From Clostridia bacterium (GTDB lineage: Bacteria > Bacillota > Clostridia > Oscillospirales > Acutalibacteraceae): DNA of 64,000 bases. The notes under the pieces are model-generated. The model searched no databases. It was not told where the DNA came from and saw nothing but the letters and a program-made list of their open reading frames with translations. A program made the translations under genes and the position numbers. Every line of letters begins with the position of its first letter. The stretch's first letter is position 1. The stretch spans positions 1 to 64,000 of the forward strand of contig JAGAQV010000015.1 in assembly GCA_017622555.1 (NCBI GenBank), read 5' to 3'. This document shows, piece by piece, positions 42,018 to 51,702 of the stretch.

Positions 42018-43403
42018 CTGAAAGTAATTATAAGCAACGAAATAACAGTATATGAGCCAAGCGGTGAACTAACCAAATGGTGTAAGGAAAATCTCATTGT
42101 AAATAATCCAGAATGGGAGAAAAAATTTCGTATGAAGTTATGGCTCGGAGATACCCCCGAAAAACTATGGCTTTACAAAATAGATGCTGGAGCGTTGATT
42201 TTACCGTTCGGTGTATTTAAGACGATTTATCCGATGATAGCCGGTGCAGAGATTACGCTTGATTTCCCCGACACAAGACCTGTCGATTACAAAAGCACGA
42301 TAAGTCTTTTCGACTATCAGCAACCGGCAGTAAACGCTTTATACTCGGCTGGTATGGGTATTCTTGAGTCAAAAGCTGGTAGTGGTAAAACACAAATGGG
42401 ACTGGCTCTCGTAGCTCAACTCGGTTGTAAAACTTTGTGGCTAACCCATACTCACGATTTGTTAGACCAAAGCAAGAAACGAGCCGCCGAATATATGGAT
42501 AGTTCTCTTTTCGGGGACATCACAAACGGCAAAGTAAACATCGGCAAAGGAATTACATTCGCAACCGTTCAAACCCTTGCTAAACAAGATTTAACACAGT
42601 TTAGAACTACTTGGGATTGTATTATTGTTGATGAATGTCATAGAGTAGCTGGGTCGCCTACATCGTTAAATCAATTTGCAAAAGTTCTATCATCATTGGC
42701 TTGTCGTCATAAGTACGGACTATCAGCAACGGTACACCGGGCAGACGGTTTAACGAAATGTATTTTTATGTATCTTGGAAATATCGCCTATAAAGTTCCC
42801 GATTCAGCGGTTGCTGATAAGGTAATGACAGTAGGAATTGACCGCAGAGATACAGGAATTACAATCCATAAATCTTGTCTTGATACTGACGGTACACTCG
42901 TTCACGCAAAGCTCGTCAATTATCTTGCTGGGAATACTCGTAGAAACTTCTGTATCGTTAATGACCTTATTGAGAACGAAGAACATTCAAACTTAATATT
43001 GTCCGATAGACTTGAACATTTAAGGTGGCTAATGACGGCTCTACCCGATGAATTACAAGATTTATGCGTGATGATTGACGGCAATATGACGAGCAAGAAA
43101 GCAAAAGCCGAAAGACAACAGGCGATTGACGATATGCGAAGCGGTAAAAAGAGGTATTTGTTTGCGAGTTACAGACTTGCAAAGGAGGGGTTAGACATTC
43201 CCCGACTTGACAGATTATACCTTACCACTCCTCAAAAAGATTTTGCCGTAATAGTTCAAAGCGTGGGAAGAATTGCCCGAACATTCGAGGGCAAAACAGA
43301 CCCGATATGCTACGACTATGTGGACGACATCGACTATTTGGAAAACGCTTATAAACAGCGTTGCCGACATTACCGTAAAAGCGGTTGTGAAATCTTAAAG
43401 TAA
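42018..43403 (+). CDS. DEAD/DEAH-type superfamily 2 helicase
   Basis: A ~461-aa phage helicase: Walker A SKAGSGKTQM at about residue 117, DECH box (IIVDECHRV) at about 201, SATVHR and the C-terminal motif VI QSVGRIARTFEG. It would unwind DNA in phage replication. Start: AAGGAGG (42004-42010) is spaced 7 nt from a CTG at 42018 (CTG AAA GTA ATT), so I place the start there; the alternatives GTG 41985 and TTG 42000 lack a good ribosome binding site. Confidence 0.8.
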   Translation: MKVIISNEITVYEPSGELTKWCKENLIVNNPEWEKKFRMKLWLGDTPEKLWLYKIDAGALILPFGVFKTIYPMIAGAEITLDFPDTRPVDYKSTISLFDYQQPAVNALYSAGMGILESKAGSGKTQMGLALVAQLGCKTLWLTHTHDLLDQSKKRAAEYMDSSLFGDITNGKVNIGKGITFATVQTLAKQDLTQFRTTWDCIIVDECHRVAGSPTSLNQFAKVLSSLACRHKYGLSATVHRADGLTKCIFMYLGNIAYKVPDSAVADKVMTVGIDRRDTGITIHKSCLDTDGTLVHAKLVNYLAGNTRRNFCIVNDLIENEEHSNLILSDRLEHLRWLMTALPDELQDLCVMIDGNMTSKKAKAERQQAIDDMRSGKKRYLFASYRLAKEGLDIPRLDRLYLTTPQKDFAVIVQSVGRIARTFEGKTDPICYDYVDDIDYLENAYKQRCRHYRKSGCEILK

Positions 43404-43422
43404 GTATGAAAGGAGAAACGAA

Positions 43423-44820
43423 ATGGCAATTAAAATTTTAATCGGTGGCTCTCCTTGTACTTATTGGTCTATTGCACAAAAGAACAATCGTGAAACCGAA
43501 GCCAGTGGTATGGGTTGGGAATTGTTTAAAAATTACCTCATAGCACGAGAAAAATTCAAACCCGATTATTTTCTTTACGAAAACAACAAATCGGCAGCAC
43601 AGCCAATTAAAGACCAAATTAGCCGTGAGTTAGGTGTTGACCTTATGTACATAAACTCGTCTTTGGTATCAGCACAAAACAGACAAAGGTTTTATGCTTT
43701 TAATTGGACTGTCGAGCAACCAGAGGACAGAGGTATTTTATTAAAGGACATTCTCGAAACAGGAGAAGATTTAACAGGTAACGATAAGTCTTTTTGCCTC
43801 ACATCATCATACGGCGGTGCAGTTCCGTGGAATACCATTGAGAGAAATCAACGAAATATGGTAGCTGAACGAATACCAGAGTACAGTTGTGAAAAATCAA
43901 GACCACTGACCGCTTCCTATGCTAACAAGAGTAGTACAGAGGGTAGTTTACCGAGTAATTGTTTCCCGGACAATCCAAACAAACAAGTTTGGGATATGAT
44001 TGCCGAGCCTGTTCGAGTAGGAGATTTGCCGAACGCAAAAGGCGAAATAAGTGGTAGTCAAGCAACACGAATTTACAGTGTTGACGGAAAGTCTGTAAAT
44101 TTGGTAGCGAACGGAGGAGGACAAGGTGCTAAAACAGGCTTGTATGCCGTACCGACCGAAAGTGCGATGTTTACCCCTCCGCACGGCTGGAATAAAGGAA
44201 TAATGTCATACGAGAAATCTCCCACCTTAACAACTCGAACGGCTACTCAACAGACAAGTGTTGTCATTCAAGATGCAAAAGTTGGTAAGAAAATAATTAA
44301 AGGTGAAAAGCCCCTTGCACTTATCAACAAGGTTTATGAGGTTAAAAACAACATCATAACGATAAACGGCAAGGAATACCCGATTAAACTTGCAGACGGC
44401 TTTTATATCATTCGTAAGTTGACCCCAATAGAGTGTGAGCGATTACAAACTCTCCCCGACAATTACACAAAAGCCGTAAGTAATGCTCAACGCTACAAAG
44501 GTTTAGGTAACGGCTGGACGGCAGAGGTTATTATTCATATTCTTAACGGCATTTTGAAAGATGTTCCGAAAGACGAAGAAATAATTGTACTCTCTCTCTA
44601 TGACGGCATCGGCACAGGGCGATATTGCTTTGACAAAATGGGTTTTACCAATGTCAAATATCACGCTTACGAGATTGACCCATACCCTATCAAAGTGGCT
44701 ATGGACAATTATTCCGACATCATACAACACGGCGATGCTTTTGCAGTCCGTGACGATGATTGGAAACCTCCACAGACTCGTTCGGAATGGCTTGACGAAC
44801 TGTTGGAGGTAGAAGAATGA
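43423..44820 (+). CDS. Circularly permuted DNA (cytosine-5) methyltransferase
   Basis: A 465-aa enzyme in which the motif order is rotated: catalytic motif IV GGSPC at residues 8-12, motif VI ENN (about 53-55), motif VIII NRQRF (about 87), a target-recognition region, motif IX/X (ECERLQTLPDNYT, GLGNGWT near 360), and only then motif I VLSLYDGIGTG (about 388-398) and motif II EIDPY (about 415). Canonical enzymes begin with motif I. It would methylate cytosine-C5 in phage DNA. GAAAGGAGAAACG precedes the ATG. Confidence 0.88.
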   Translation: MAIKILIGGSPCTYWSIAQKNNRETEASGMGWELFKNYLIAREKFKPDYFLYENNKSAAQPIKDQISRELGVDLMYINSSLVSAQNRQRFYAFNWTVEQPEDRGILLKDILETGEDLTGNDKSFCLTSSYGGAVPWNTIERNQRNMVAERIPEYSCEKSRPLTASYANKSSTEGSLPSNCFPDNPNKQVWDMIAEPVRVGDLPNAKGEISGSQATRIYSVDGKSVNLVANGGGQGAKTGLYAVPTESAMFTPPHGWNKGIMSYEKSPTLTTRTATQQTSVVIQDAKVGKKIIKGEKPLALINKVYEVKNNIITINGKEYPIKLADGFYIIRKLTPIECERLQTLPDNYTKAVSNAQRYKGLGNGWTAEVIIHILNGILKDVPKDEEIIVLSLYDGIGTGRYCFDKMGFTNVKYHAYEIDPYPIKVAMDNYSDIIQHGDAFAVRDDDWKPPQTRSEWLDELLEVEE

Positions 44821-47393
44821 TAATTTATACCTACGACTTTGAAGTATTTAAGTATGATTGGCTTGTTGTTTTCAAGCGAATTACAGACGGAAAATACTTC
44901 ATATACCACAACGACAATGCCGCAGTTAAACGCTTTATGCGAAATAACGGCGACAGTATTTTGGGCGGTTTTAATGAGAAACATTACGACTGCCACATAT
45001 TAAAAGCCGTAGCTTGTGGTGCAGATAACGCTTTAGTAAAAGAGATTAACGATTATATAATCGCTGGTAATCAAGGCTTCGACCATTGGTTTATAAAACA
45101 AAATTACCTATGGTTTAACCATTTTGACATCAAAGACGATATGCAAAAAGGTCTTTCACTTAAAGCTATTGAGGGACATTTAGGACTCAATGTTGAAGAA
45201 ACAAGCGTTCCTTTCGATATTGACCGTCCTTTGACCCCCGAAGAACTTGAAATGACTATACATTATTGTAAACACGATGTCGATGTAGCCGAACATTTAA
45301 TCAAAATACGAAAAGGTTATCTTGACGGCAAAATGGCTCTCGGTCGTATGAAAGATATACCCGACACAAAGTCGTTATACGCTACAAATGCCAAGATAAC
45401 AGCGATGTTCTTGGGTGCAACACAGCGTAAATGGAATGACGAACGAGAGTATAAATACCCAGAAAATCTAAATCGTGAGCGTATTCCCCCAGAGGTTTTT
45501 GATTTCTTTGAAAAAATACACGACTACTCAATACCGTCTAAAAAATTATTCAAAATGAAATTAAAAACAATGGTCGATGAATGTTTATTTGTTTACGGCT
45601 ATGGAGGAATACACGGAGCAATACCGACCTATCAAGAGGAAGAACAAGGCACACGAATAATACGCAACTACGATGTGGCTTCGCTTTATCCCTCACTAAT
45701 GATTTACTGTGGTTATACGAGCCGAAACATTGAATCGGCTGCGTTCTACGAAAAGGTATATCACGACAGGCTTGCCGCAAAAGCGAACGGCGACAAAAAG
45801 ACGGCTAACACCTTAAAATTGTGCTTAAACACAACTTACGGTGCGATGCTAAACCAATACAACGGACTATTTGACCCTTTAATGGGGCGGTCAGTATGTA
45901 TATCAGGACAATTATTTTTAACAGAGTTGGCTTGTGGTTATCTCGAAAAATGCAATACTGTGAAAATTATACAGATAAATACGGACGGTGTAATGATTTC
46001 GTTCGATAAATCGGAATATGAAGCCGTTAAATCCGTAAATGCAGAATGGGAGAAACGAACACAATTCACTCTTGAAGAAGACGAAATCCGCAAGGTCGTC
46101 CAAAAAGATGTAAATAACTACATAATTATCAAAAAAGACGGCTCTACAAAAGTCAAAGGTGGTTATTTGACTTATGGTATGTCACAGGCTGGAGCTTGGA
46201 ACATCAACAACAATGCAACTATTATCAAAAAAGCACTTTTGGAATATTTTGCTAACAATGTTCCTGTTGAAGAAACTATTTATGGTTGCAACGATATTTT
46301 TGAGTTCCAATTTATAGCAAAAGCCGGACAGAAATACAAAGAAGCGTATCACATCGTGGACGAAGAGAAAGTTCCTGTTCAAAAGGTAAACAGGGTTTAT
46401 GCAACCAAAGACGAAAGATACGGTACTTTAAGCAAAGTCAAAGTTGTAGTCTGTGACGATGACGAGGAAGAACAGGAAAGGTCGCAAAAGATTGAGAGTT
46501 TACCCGAGCATTGCATCATTGACAACGATAACCACCTTACCATAGCGGAAGTGGACAAAGACTTTTACATTAGAGTAGCCCAAAAAAGAGTCAATGACTT
46601 TTTGGGAATTAAAACCAAGAAAGGTAGGAAAACAAAAATGGCAAACACATCTGCTGCCAAAAAGGCAACCGAACAAAAGACGGAGGGTATGAGCTTTTTA
46701 GAAAAACTGTTCTACCTCCAAAACCTAATGGACGAATACGAATGGGAAAAAGACGGCAAAAATATGCACCAAAAGTATAAGTTCATTTCCGAAAAACAGT
46801 ACAAGCACAACTTTAAGGCGGCTCGTAGAAAAGCCGGTCTTCTCTGGGAATGTGAGTGTTTAGGTGCGGTCTATATCCCTAATGTAAGCGACAAAATGCA
46901 CCTTGTTAAAGCATCGTTCCTCGGTCGTTTGACCGACCCGAAATCTGGGGAATACAGGGAGTATCGCTTTGAGGGTACGGGTGCAGACAACGGCGACAAG
47001 GCTCTTTATAAAGCCTACACAGGCGGTCTTAAATTCTTCCTTGCAGACCAATATCTCGTTGCAGAGGGTAACGACCCCGAGTTTGACGAGAGTGTTGACG
47101 AGGATAATAGCGAAGATACTGCTCCTGTTGTAGCATCAACAAAACCGGCTACAAACGAGGAACGCACCGAAATCAAGAACGAACTTACTGATAAAGATGC
47201 TCCGGCTACCAAGTTGCAGACAAATCAGCTTAAAAAGTCGTTGAAGATGTTGCGAGAGGCAGACCCGACACAAGAGGATTTTATTCAGCAAGTGGCAGAA
47301 GCAACTAACAATTTTACCGAAATCAGCAAAGCCAAATGTGAGAAACTTATGCTTAAAATCGGTGAAATGATTGACGAGGCTGGGGAGGAATAA
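44817..47393 (+). CDS. Family-B-like DNA polymerase fused to ERF recombinase
   Basis: An 858-aa fusion. The polymerase part (about 1-607): exonuclease DxE in TYDFEVFKYDW, motif A YDVASLYPSL (about 283), motif B LKLCLNTTYGAM (about 334) and motif C QINTDG (about 385). The ERF-type single-strand-annealing part (about 608-735) has GADNGDKALYKAYTGGLKFF. The last ~120 residues are a low-complexity acidic linker plus a helical tail. An internal ATG at 46638 (MANTSAAKKATEQ) with GGTAGGA upstream could produce the ERF part alone. Confidence 0.82.
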   Translation: MIIYTYDFEVFKYDWLVVFKRITDGKYFIYHNDNAAVKRFMRNNGDSILGGFNEKHYDCHILKAVACGADNALVKEINDYIIAGNQGFDHWFIKQNYLWFNHFDIKDDMQKGLSLKAIEGHLGLNVEETSVPFDIDRPLTPEELEMTIHYCKHDVDVAEHLIKIRKGYLDGKMALGRMKDIPDTKSLYATNAKITAMFLGATQRKWNDEREYKYPENLNRERIPPEVFDFFEKIHDYSIPSKKLFKMKLKTMVDECLFVYGYGGIHGAIPTYQEEEQGTRIIRNYDVASLYPSLMIYCGYTSRNIESAAFYEKVYHDRLAAKANGDKKTANTLKLCLNTTYGAMLNQYNGLFDPLMGRSVCISGQLFLTELACGYLEKCNTVKIIQINTDGVMISFDKSEYEAVKSVNAEWEKRTQFTLEEDEIRKVVQKDVNNYIIIKKDGSTKVKGGYLTYGMSQAGAWNINNNATIIKKALLEYFANNVPVEETIYGCNDIFEFQFIAKAGQKYKEAYHIVDEEKVPVQKVNRVYATKDERYGTLSKVKVVVCDDDEEEQERSQKIESLPEHCIIDNDNHLTIAEVDKDFYIRVAQKRVNDFLGIKTKKGRKTKMANTSAAKKATEQKTEGMSFLEKLFYLQNLMDEYEWEKDGKNMHQKYKFISEKQYKHNFKAARRKAGLLWECECLGAVYIPNVSDKMHLVKASFLGRLTDPKSGEYREYRFEGTGADNGDKALYKAYTGGLKFFLADQYLVAEGNDPEFDESVDEDNSEDTAPVVASTKPATNEERTEIKNELTDKDAPATKLQTNQLKKSLKMLREADPTQEDFIQQVAEATNNFTEISKAKCEKLMLKIGEMIDEAGEE

Positions 47394-47397
47394 TTAA

Positions 47398-48480
47398 ATG
47401 CGTGAATTTGTGGACAAGCATATTGAGATTGATATTCCTAAACGCTGTAAAAAGTTGACAGGTACTCGTTTCGCCTCCGTACTCGGTCTTGATAAATGGA
47501 ATACTCCGTTTAAGACTTGGTGTGCTATTACCAAAACTTACGAAGACCCTTTTACCGACAACATCTATACCGTTGCTGGTAAGACTATTGAGCCGAAGAT
47601 TATAGCGTATTTGAACAAGGCATATTTCCTTAATTCCGTAAAATCTCCGACTGACATTTACGGAGAGGGATATTTTCAAAGAACATTCGGAGATTTTTTC
47701 CCCGATGTTAAAGTTTTCGGCGGTATGTGGGATGCTCTCGTTTATTACGATGATGAAATTTCTGCGGTTGTAGAAATTAAAACAACCAAGAGAGCAGAAG
47801 ATTGGGCTGACGGCAAAGCACCTATTCACTATTCGTTACAGGCAGCGTTGTACGCTTATTTGCTCGGTGTTGATGATATTGTTATGGTTGCTGCTTTTCT
47901 CGAAGATAAGGATTATCCTATCGACAACAAAGACGGTACATTCGATACTACACCGACAGAAAAGTTTGTACCGAGCGTGGACAATACCATAATCGACAAT
48001 TTTTCACTCAAAGAGCGATTTCCCGATTTTGAAGACAGAATCGACAAAGCTATCGAATGGTGGCAGACCTATGTTGAAACAGGTATTTCCCCAGACTTTG
48101 ACGAAAAGAGAGATGCCGACATTCTTTCTGTATTGCGAACTAACACTATTTCAGCCGATACTGACATTATGGATTTAATCGCAGAAGCCGAAAAATTGTC
48201 GGAAGAAATCGCAGCAGTTCAATCTACTGTCGCAGATAAGGAAAGTCGCCTCAAGGATCTAAAAGACCTCATAAAAGAATACGGCTCTCGTCAGTTCCGA
48301 GAGGGCGATAAAAAGGTATCTTTCAAGTCCAATAAATACGAGTGGACTATCAGCCGTAGCTCTACTACGACTATTGACAAGACAGCACTCAAAAAGGACG
48401 GATTACTTGATAAGTATTCAAAGGTAAGCGAAACTATCAAACTTAATCCCCCTAAACTGATAGAAAAGGAGGAAAACTAA
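47398..48480 (+). CDS. YqaJ-like phage exonuclease
   Basis: A 360-aa lambda-exonuclease-fold nuclease: GTRFASVLGLDKWNTPFKTW, GGMWDALVYYDD and the D...ExK catalytic pattern in AVVEIKTTK, then YSLQAALYAYLLG. It degrades one strand from a DNA end, to be annealed by the ERF protein encoded next to it, forming a Red-like recombination pair. The C-terminal ~100 residues form a coiled coil. Confidence 0.85.
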   Translation: MREFVDKHIEIDIPKRCKKLTGTRFASVLGLDKWNTPFKTWCAITKTYEDPFTDNIYTVAGKTIEPKIIAYLNKAYFLNSVKSPTDIYGEGYFQRTFGDFFPDVKVFGGMWDALVYYDDEISAVVEIKTTKRAEDWADGKAPIHYSLQAALYAYLLGVDDIVMVAAFLEDKDYPIDNKDGTFDTTPTEKFVPSVDNTIIDNFSLKERFPDFEDRIDKAIEWWQTYVETGISPDFDEKRDADILSVLRTNTISADTDIMDLIAEAEKLSEEIAAVQSTVADKESRLKDLKDLIKEYGSRQFREGDKKVSFKSNKYEWTISRSSTTTIDKTALKKDGLLDKYSKVSETIKLNPPKLIEKEEN

Positions 48481-48482
48481 TC

Positions 48483-48962
48483 GTGAAATTTGAAAAGTTT
48501 TTAAAATCTCTCGGCGGTCACGGAGTTATTTATACCAAGGGTACAGACCGTTGGTTAGCATCTACGACAGTTCTTGCTAAAATTCCCGACAGTATGGTTG
48601 GTGTGATTGCCGAAAAGATTACAGAAATTCCCGAGGGTCTGCGTTGTTTCATCGACAACGACATCAGTAACGACCCTTGCGAACTCGTTAAGGCGGTTAT
48701 GCCTGTTGCAAATGGTGGTATAAAAGATTGTATTCGCATCTTTGCGACAGAGAGTGGCGACATTCGTATTCCTATCGCAAACGATGAATACACGCTGATA
48801 GACCGCAGCGACCTTTTGGAAATCAACCGTACCTATAATTCGGTTGAAAACACTTTTGAACCGAAAGCTCTTATTGTACGAGAGTACAATTCAAACCCAG
48901 ACGAAGATGCCGAAATAGTGGGTATCATTTTCCCTGTATCAAATTTTAAGGAGGACAAGTAA
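48483..48962 (+). CDS. Phage protein of unknown function
   Basis: A 159-aa protein, GTG start at 48483 2 nt after the YqaJ stop. Beta-rich sequence (GGHGVIYTKGTDRWLAST, IRIPIANDEYTLIDRSDLLE). I do not recognise a family. Its operon position among recombination and replication genes suggests a supporting role. Confidence 0.6.
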   Translation: MKFEKFLKSLGGHGVIYTKGTDRWLASTTVLAKIPDSMVGVIAEKITEIPEGLRCFIDNDISNDPCELVKAVMPVANGGIKDCIRIFATESGDIRIPIANDEYTLIDRSDLLEINRTYNSVENTFEPKALIVREYNSNPDEDAEIVGIIFPVSNFKEDK

Positions 48963-48964
48963 TT

Positions 48965-49426
48965 ATGGCTTGGAAATTATCACAAGGCGGTTTTAACATC
49001 GTACCAGAGGGAACACACATTTTTAAAATTACAGGTTGCGAGTGGGACGAAGATTTTGGAAAACTCGAACTCACACTCGAAACAGCAAACGGTTATAAGC
49101 ATATCGAAAGATTTAGCTTGATTGACGAGAACGGAGAAATCAACGAAAAAGCAAACAATGCCTATTCTTTCTTCGCTCGTACTGCTCTTAACAATCCGTC
49201 ACTTGACGAGATTGAGCATACAGACCTTATCGGTTGTTATATTAAAGCGACCGTTGAACACGAAAAGGTTAAGAGTAAGAAAGACCCAGAGAAAACACTT
49301 ACTTTTGCAAAACTCGGTGATAAAGAACCAGCAAGTGGTTTCGACAAAACTACCACTGCTGCACCTAAAACCGAAAAATCTGCTCCAAAAAGCAACAAGG
49401 TCAATCTTGACGAACTGTTAGGTTAG
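48965..49426 (+). CDS. DUF669-like single-strand DNA-binding-type protein
   Basis: A 153-aa protein: an OB-fold-like N-terminal domain (MAWKLSQGGFNIVPEGTHIF ... LELTLETANGYKHIERF) and a disordered acidic tail ending NKVNLDELLG, a layout typical of phage SSB proteins. Family by resemblance to DUF669/phage SSB; sequence-only inference. It is followed by a G9 run and a small hairpin (GGGGTAA/TTACCCC). Confidence 0.6.
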   Translation: MAWKLSQGGFNIVPEGTHIFKITGCEWDEDFGKLELTLETANGYKHIERFSLIDENGEINEKANNAYSFFARTALNNPSLDEIEHTDLIGCYIKATVEHEKVKSKKDPEKTLTFAKLGDKEPASGFDKTTTAAPKTEKSAPKSNKVNLDELLG

Positions 49427-49487
49427 TGATGTGCTGGGGGGGGGTAAGCACTTTTACCCCTCCCTGTACTCGCAGAAAGGTGTAATT

Positions 49488-49598
49488 ATGAAAAGACTAA
49501 AACTATGGCTTATGCGAGGAAAGAAATGCCGTCATTGTTGCCTATGGTGTAGATACTTCGATGTGTGTGTACAAGAGTTGGGAGGCGAACAAAATTGA
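49488..49598 (+). CDS. Cys-rich microprotein
   Basis: A 36-aa protein MKRLKLWLMRGKKCRHCCLW with five or so cysteines (CRHCCLWC ... C). A ribosome binding site AAAGGTG lies upstream; its stop overlaps the next start (TGATG). Possibly a tiny zinc-binding protein; function unknown. Confidence 0.5.
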   Translation: MKRLKLWLMRGKKCRHCCLWCRYFDVCVQELGGEQN

Positions 49599-51535
49599 TG
49601 CGATATATTAAACTCGGTAGCGACAAAAAGCCTATGGAGAAATTATCTAACGGTGGACACCCCCTTGCCGAAGTCGAAGATTTTGACAATTTGGGTGTAC
49701 TCGTACCAGAGCCTATGGTCGTGTTCGATTTTGACAGTCCTACCGATGCTGAAATCATACAAAACATAGTCGAAGAATTGGACATACATTGTAATATGAT
49801 GAAAACAACACGAGGAGTCCATTTATGGTTTAAGTCGGACGAGCCGATGAAAAATCTTATCAAAACTCGTTGTGCTTGTGGTCTATATTATGATGTGCGT
49901 TCGTGGGGTAAGTTGTGCTTTACTGTCGTTAAAAAAGACGGAGAGTGGAGAGAGTGGCTTCGTACATATAAACTTGACGACCTCGACACTATTCCAGCGT
50001 GGTTAAGACCTCTTTCGTTCGGTAAATACAAATTTAAGGGTATGAAAGACGGTGACGGACGGAATCAAGCGTTATATGAGTACATTCTTGTAATGCAACA
50101 AAAAGGCTATAATCGAGAGCAAATACGCAAAACTATCAAGATTATTAACCAGTTCGTATTCGGCGAATCATTGGAAGATTACGAGATAGATACTATCTTG
50201 CGTGATGAGTCTTTTAAGTCCGAAGAAGAAATTGCTACCGATAATAGTTCCGCTTACTTCGATGAAGACGGAAAATTCAAACATAACATATTTGCTAACG
50301 CTTTAATTCACGATATGCGTATTGTAACGATGAACGAAAGTATTTATGTTTATGAAGACGGCTATTACAAAAATTATTCAAGAGCCGGTCGCAGTATTGA
50401 AAGACGAATGATTGAAATGTACCCGAAAATCAAAACTGCACAGCGTACAGAAGTTTTGAATTATATCAAGATAATCACCTGTATTAAACCAGAAGATGTT
50501 GACCCTAACGAGTACATTATCAATCTTAAAAACACTCGTTTTGACCTCCGTACCAATAAACCCTTACCTTTTGACCCATCGATTATAGAGTTTGCTCGCA
50601 TTCCTGTAAATTATGACCCGAACGCTTATTGTGCTGACCTCGATAAATGTTTGAATAAGACATTTTGTGGCGATAGAGAGGTAATCGACTTATTTGAAGA
50701 AATGGTCGGTTATATGCTTATTAAAAATTGTCGTTTCCGTAAAGGCTTTTTATGTTACGGTGGCGGTAGTAACGGTAAGAGTACAATCCTTAATCTTTTG
50801 AAAAAGTTTATAGGAGAGGCAAACTGCTCCACTATTGAAATGGAAAAACTATCGGACAAATTCAAAACCGCAGAACTTGAAAACAAACTTGTAAACATTG
50901 GTGACGATATTAACCGAAAAGATATTACAGATACAGGCTTATTGAAAAAACTCTTTACAGGAGAAAGCGTTATGGTTGAACGCAAAAACTCACAGCCGTT
51001 TAATCTTAAATCATACGCTAAATTGATTTTCTCCTGTAATGAAATACCTCGTATCGCAGATAAATCTCACGGTATGTATTCCCGACTGATGTTAATACCC
51101 TTTACAGCATCGTTCAGTTCTGCCGATGAAGACTTTGACCCTTTTATCGAAGACAAGATTACCACTGATGAGGCATTGTCGTATCTGTTGAATATGGGAT
51201 TGAGAGGGTTAAGACGATTACTCGCAAATAACGATTTCACTTATCCGTCAGTAGTCAAAAAGGCACTCGAAACATACAAAACTGATAACTCGACTGTCTT
51301 AACTTGGATAGCCGAAGAAAATATCGGTCTTGATACTATTATGGCTGACACCACTGACCGATTATTCTCGGAATTTAAGGATTGGTGTAGTCGCAGTGAT
51401 ATTAAATTCGGTGCATCTATTCGCACATTCCATAAAGAAATTGAGGAAAAATTCAATCTTACAAGAGTTCGCACACGAAAACCTAACGGCGAAAGTAACG
51501 AGCGTTCTTGGAAGTTTGTCGTAAATTTAGATTAG
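49598..51535 (+). CDS. Primase-polymerase / D5-type SF3 helicase
   Basis: A 645-aa replication protein. N-terminal prim-pol domain (metal ligands in VVFDFDSPTD, TTRGVHLWFK), D5 N-terminal region and a superfamily 3 helicase core: Walker A GGGSNGKST (about 388-396), Walker B in KLVNIGDDIN, and the sensor FSCNEIPRI. It primes and unwinds at the phage origin. ATG 49598, overlapping the microprotein stop, is preferred over an upstream in-frame start. Confidence 0.9.
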   Translation: MRYIKLGSDKKPMEKLSNGGHPLAEVEDFDNLGVLVPEPMVVFDFDSPTDAEIIQNIVEELDIHCNMMKTTRGVHLWFKSDEPMKNLIKTRCACGLYYDVRSWGKLCFTVVKKDGEWREWLRTYKLDDLDTIPAWLRPLSFGKYKFKGMKDGDGRNQALYEYILVMQQKGYNREQIRKTIKIINQFVFGESLEDYEIDTILRDESFKSEEEIATDNSSAYFDEDGKFKHNIFANALIHDMRIVTMNESIYVYEDGYYKNYSRAGRSIERRMIEMYPKIKTAQRTEVLNYIKIITCIKPEDVDPNEYIINLKNTRFDLRTNKPLPFDPSIIEFARIPVNYDPNAYCADLDKCLNKTFCGDREVIDLFEEMVGYMLIKNCRFRKGFLCYGGGSNGKSTILNLLKKFIGEANCSTIEMEKLSDKFKTAELENKLVNIGDDINRKDITDTGLLKKLFTGESVMVERKNSQPFNLKSYAKLIFSCNEIPRIADKSHGMYSRLMLIPFTASFSSADEDFDPFIEDKITTDEALSYLLNMGLRGLRRLLANNDFTYPSVVKKALETYKTDNSTVLTWIAEENIGLDTIMADTTDRLFSEFKDWCSRSDIKFGASIRTFHKEIEEKFNLTRVRTRKPNGESNERSWKFVVNLD

Positions 51536-51546
51536 AGGTGTAAATA

Positions 51547-51702
51547 ATGGGATTAGCAAGACAATTAAAAAGAAAACAGCAGTTGAAAGAAATCCGCAAT
51601 TCGTGGTGTACTAAATGTGGAACAAAACTTAAAGTTCGCAAGGGCAAAGCCGTATGTGATAAATGCGGTGCAGAATATGGAAAGGTGCGTGATAGAGTAT
51701 GA
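51547..51702 (+). CDS. Zinc-ribbon protein
   Basis: A 51-aa protein with WCTKCGTKLKVRKGKAVCDKCG, two CxxC pairs, and a basic N-terminus. GGTGTAAATA upstream; ATGA overlap with the next gene. Probably nucleic-acid binding; function unknown. Confidence 0.65.
   Translation: MGLARQLKRKQQLKEIRNSWCTKCGTKLKVRKGKAVCDKCGAEYGKVRDRV

Noticed and set aside
49436..49444. G9 run as a phase-variable tract
   Set aside because: It lies between genes, after a stop codon and upstream of the next ribosome binding site, so slippage would not change a reading frame. It may only affect the small hairpin there.
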